In this document: one piece after another, positions 62,018 through 64,000 of the stretch
Position numbering within the stretch: the first letter of the stretch is position 1
How the letters are laid out: each line of letters begins with the position of its first letter
Assembly: GCF_041296385.1 (NCBI RefSeq)
Contig: NC_091014.1
Coordinates: 67,766,578-67,830,577, forward strand
Origin: Aphelocoma coerulescens
Taxonomy: Eukaryota; Chordata; Aves; Passeriformes; Corvidae
DNA length: 64,000 nt
Direction of reading: 5' to 3'
Made by a program: the position numbers and the translations under genes
The notes under the pieces: model-generated
What the model was told of the DNA's origin: nothing
Seen by the model: the letters and a program-made list of their open reading frames with translations, nothing else
The model's database searches: none

Positions 62018-64000
62018 CCATAATCTTGAAGCTGGTCTTTGTATCTTAATTTAGAGTCTTCACTTGACATTGAACTGGGATTTTTAACTGAAAATAGAAG
62101 ATTCTTTTAATTTTATAACAAATCAGCTATTGAAAACTGATCCCACAGTGCTTTAAGCAGTCAGCTCTTGGCACACTGATATTTTGACATTAACACACAT
62201 TGATTAACAGAATGGCTGAACTTTTCATGAGCAGCACAAACCTGTCAGTCCAACACCACTGAATGGAACAGGCCCTAATAACCTTTCCTCTGCTTTCCTG
62301 TCTCTGCAGATCACAAATCCTGCTTTTCTCTCACCACCAAGGGCTTCTGATTATCCCAGGCTCCACCAGGAGCTCATTCAACTCACAAACCTTGTAAGAA
62401 ATGAACTAGAAAAAAAAGGCAAGCAAAAAAAACCCTGAGGGACAGTGAATTAAAACAGCTCAGGGAAGATATTAGTAGCACCCAAAACTGGCTTCAGAAA
62501 GGAGATGACACCACCAGTTCAGAAATATTTGTGGGGAACAAGTGAAAGTCTCTGCCAGTGGGTGGGAGCCCTCTGATCAGAACAGCTGCTGGCCTTAGCT
62601 GATGGGGGGAAAGATTTTGGAAATTCAGTACAGAGTGCATCAGTTGGGGAGAGATCTGAATGAGGAAAAGTGCTATGGGGGTCCTTTGCTACAAAACCAC
62701 AGGGAAAGTTTAGAAGAAAGACATTTATTCAGCAAAGCTGAATGCTGCTAATCAAATATGTTAATAATGATGGAAAGTTGCAGGAAAACTATTTAAGATT
62801 TTTTTTTTCTTGGAGGGGGCGGGGAGGACATTTCTTTCCCTAATGAAGCTTTTATACAGCTGAGCCACATAGACCATACTTCCTCCAAATTTTGAGGCTG
62901 AGGCAGGAAAATGTCAGCCTAAAAGAGCAACTTTTACTAGAGGTATAAGGAAGCAAAATAATGTTTTTATAAAGTGTTAAGCAGTATTTACAGTAGGGAT
63001 TGCTCAATCTGTTCCCTGTGGCTCTCCTAAACACCCACAAATGCTGAACAGAGACACATTTATGTGATTCTCAGTTCTCCTGCACACATCACTTTAGTGT
63101 TTAGTTTCCTTTTTTTTTTCAGTTGTTTCTTATGTGAAGTTGTACACGATTTCATGATGTCTGAATAGCCCCAGAGCTGCTTCTTGATAGGTTACTTGAG
63201 CCAAAATTTGCCTGATGTTATTGAATGGCCCCATTGCACAAGCATGGGAAAGCTTTGTGGTATAGGCTGCTCTTTCTTGTTCTTTCTATGCCCTCAAATA
63301 CTTGGTAGTTTTTCATTATTTCTTAGTACTAAAATCTCTCTGAGTTTCCTTATGGCTAAATTATGCAGGAAAGGGAATGTTTTCTACAGGAAGACTTTTG
63401 CAGCGGCAGCAACAACTGCCCTCTGCACGTAGAGCTTTTTGGACCTAAATAGCACAATTTGGATCAACAAAGATGGAATAAAAATGCCACTGAACTGTGC
63501 TTCTACCATAGGGCAGCAAGTGCAAATAAGAAGAAACAGCTCTGGTCTGATAGCAGTGATATTTTTGATGGGTCAATTCAGATCAAGTAAAGGCTAGAAA
63601 AGATTTCCTAAGAAATCAGCATCCAGACTGAGCCATCTACTCTTGTCAAACAGCCTCTGCATTTCCAGAGGCCTGAGCACAGAGAGAAAGGCCTGAGTGA
63701 CCGTGCACTTCCTGGGAATGCTGTCTCCTGCACAGCCAGCCGCATTCACTCACATCACAAGGTGCAGGACAGCACCGCAGTGACTTATTTTCATTACTTC
63801 ATTTGGGAGGAACTACTTCTACTCTATTCCACTTTGGTTCATTATACCACATCCCCAATCAGAGTCTCTGAGCATTTTCCAATGAGACATAAACAAATCA
63901 CTAACGAGGATGTCATGTGGCTGCCTCTCCCATTTCATTTCCCAAAGGCCATGTTTGCTCTGTTTATCCTGCAGTTCCGTGTGGCTTTCTCTACACATTA

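Larger units (their letters stand above)
57840..64000 (-). other. VWF: VWF intron 30 (partial)
   Basis: Over 6.1 kb upstream of exon 31 without a recognisable exon. It holds three CR1 fragments (59108, 60651, 61911). The exon for the preceding part of A3 must end in a G at a GT donor to fit exon 31; I found no such exon with A-domain sequence. Confidence 0.7.

Overview
This is vertebrate nuclear DNA, almost certainly from a bird. The evidence is the many 3' fragments of CR1 LINEs of avian type (conserved blocks reading 'gggcagggacacc', 'gagccccatccaacctg' and 'ggtcccttccaacc'), an LTR resembling avian ERVL families, short intron-split coding exons with GT-AG borders, and a gene pair known to be adjacent in amniotes. 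The species cannot be told from the sequence. I see no bacterial features, CRISPR array, tRNA or rRNA.

Two protein-coding genes lie head to tail on the minus strand. The larger is the 3' half of von Willebrand factor (VWF). Twenty-two consecutive exons can be read from 57839 down to 13907. They keep one frame through every junction (3,134 nt, about 1,044 residues plus stop) and encode the second half of the A3 domain, the whole D4 assembly (D4N, VWD, C8, TIL), the C1-C6 von Willebrand C modules including the integrin-binding RGD, and the C-terminal cystine knot. Counting back from the last exon (human exon 52), these correspond to human exons 31-52; human exon numbers are used below. A poly(A) signal lies about 130 nt past the stop. 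About 4.1 kb downstream begins ANO2 (TMEM16B, a calcium-activated chloride channel). Its third coding exon (1210-1617) is clearly recognisable. Two upstream exons (4856-5034 and 9642-9660) are proposed because they splice in frame and supply a start codon.

Layout: 1-9660, 5' part of ANO2, with a 445-bp solo LTR bounded by a 6-bp target duplication in its second intron and a CR1 in its first; 9661-13740, intergenic; 13741-57839, VWF exons 52 to 31 with CR1 fragments, an ERVL-like LTR (about 26308-26865), simple repeats and a duplicated 175-bp intronic block (35331-35508 and 36941-37114); 57840-64000, VWF intron sequence with three CR1 fragments. The upstream VWF exons (A1, A2 and the first half of A3) were not found and are probably beyond the right edge.

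VWF is a secreted multimeric plasma and platelet adhesion protein. The part seen here carries collagen-binding (A3), integrin-binding (C4) and tail-to-tail dimerisation (CK) functions. ANO2 is a membrane channel; the shared locus is conserved synteny and not evidence of a functional link. I found no novel multi-gene system here. The points most worth checking are the duplicated intronic block, the proposed ANO2 N-terminus and the two LTR insertions.
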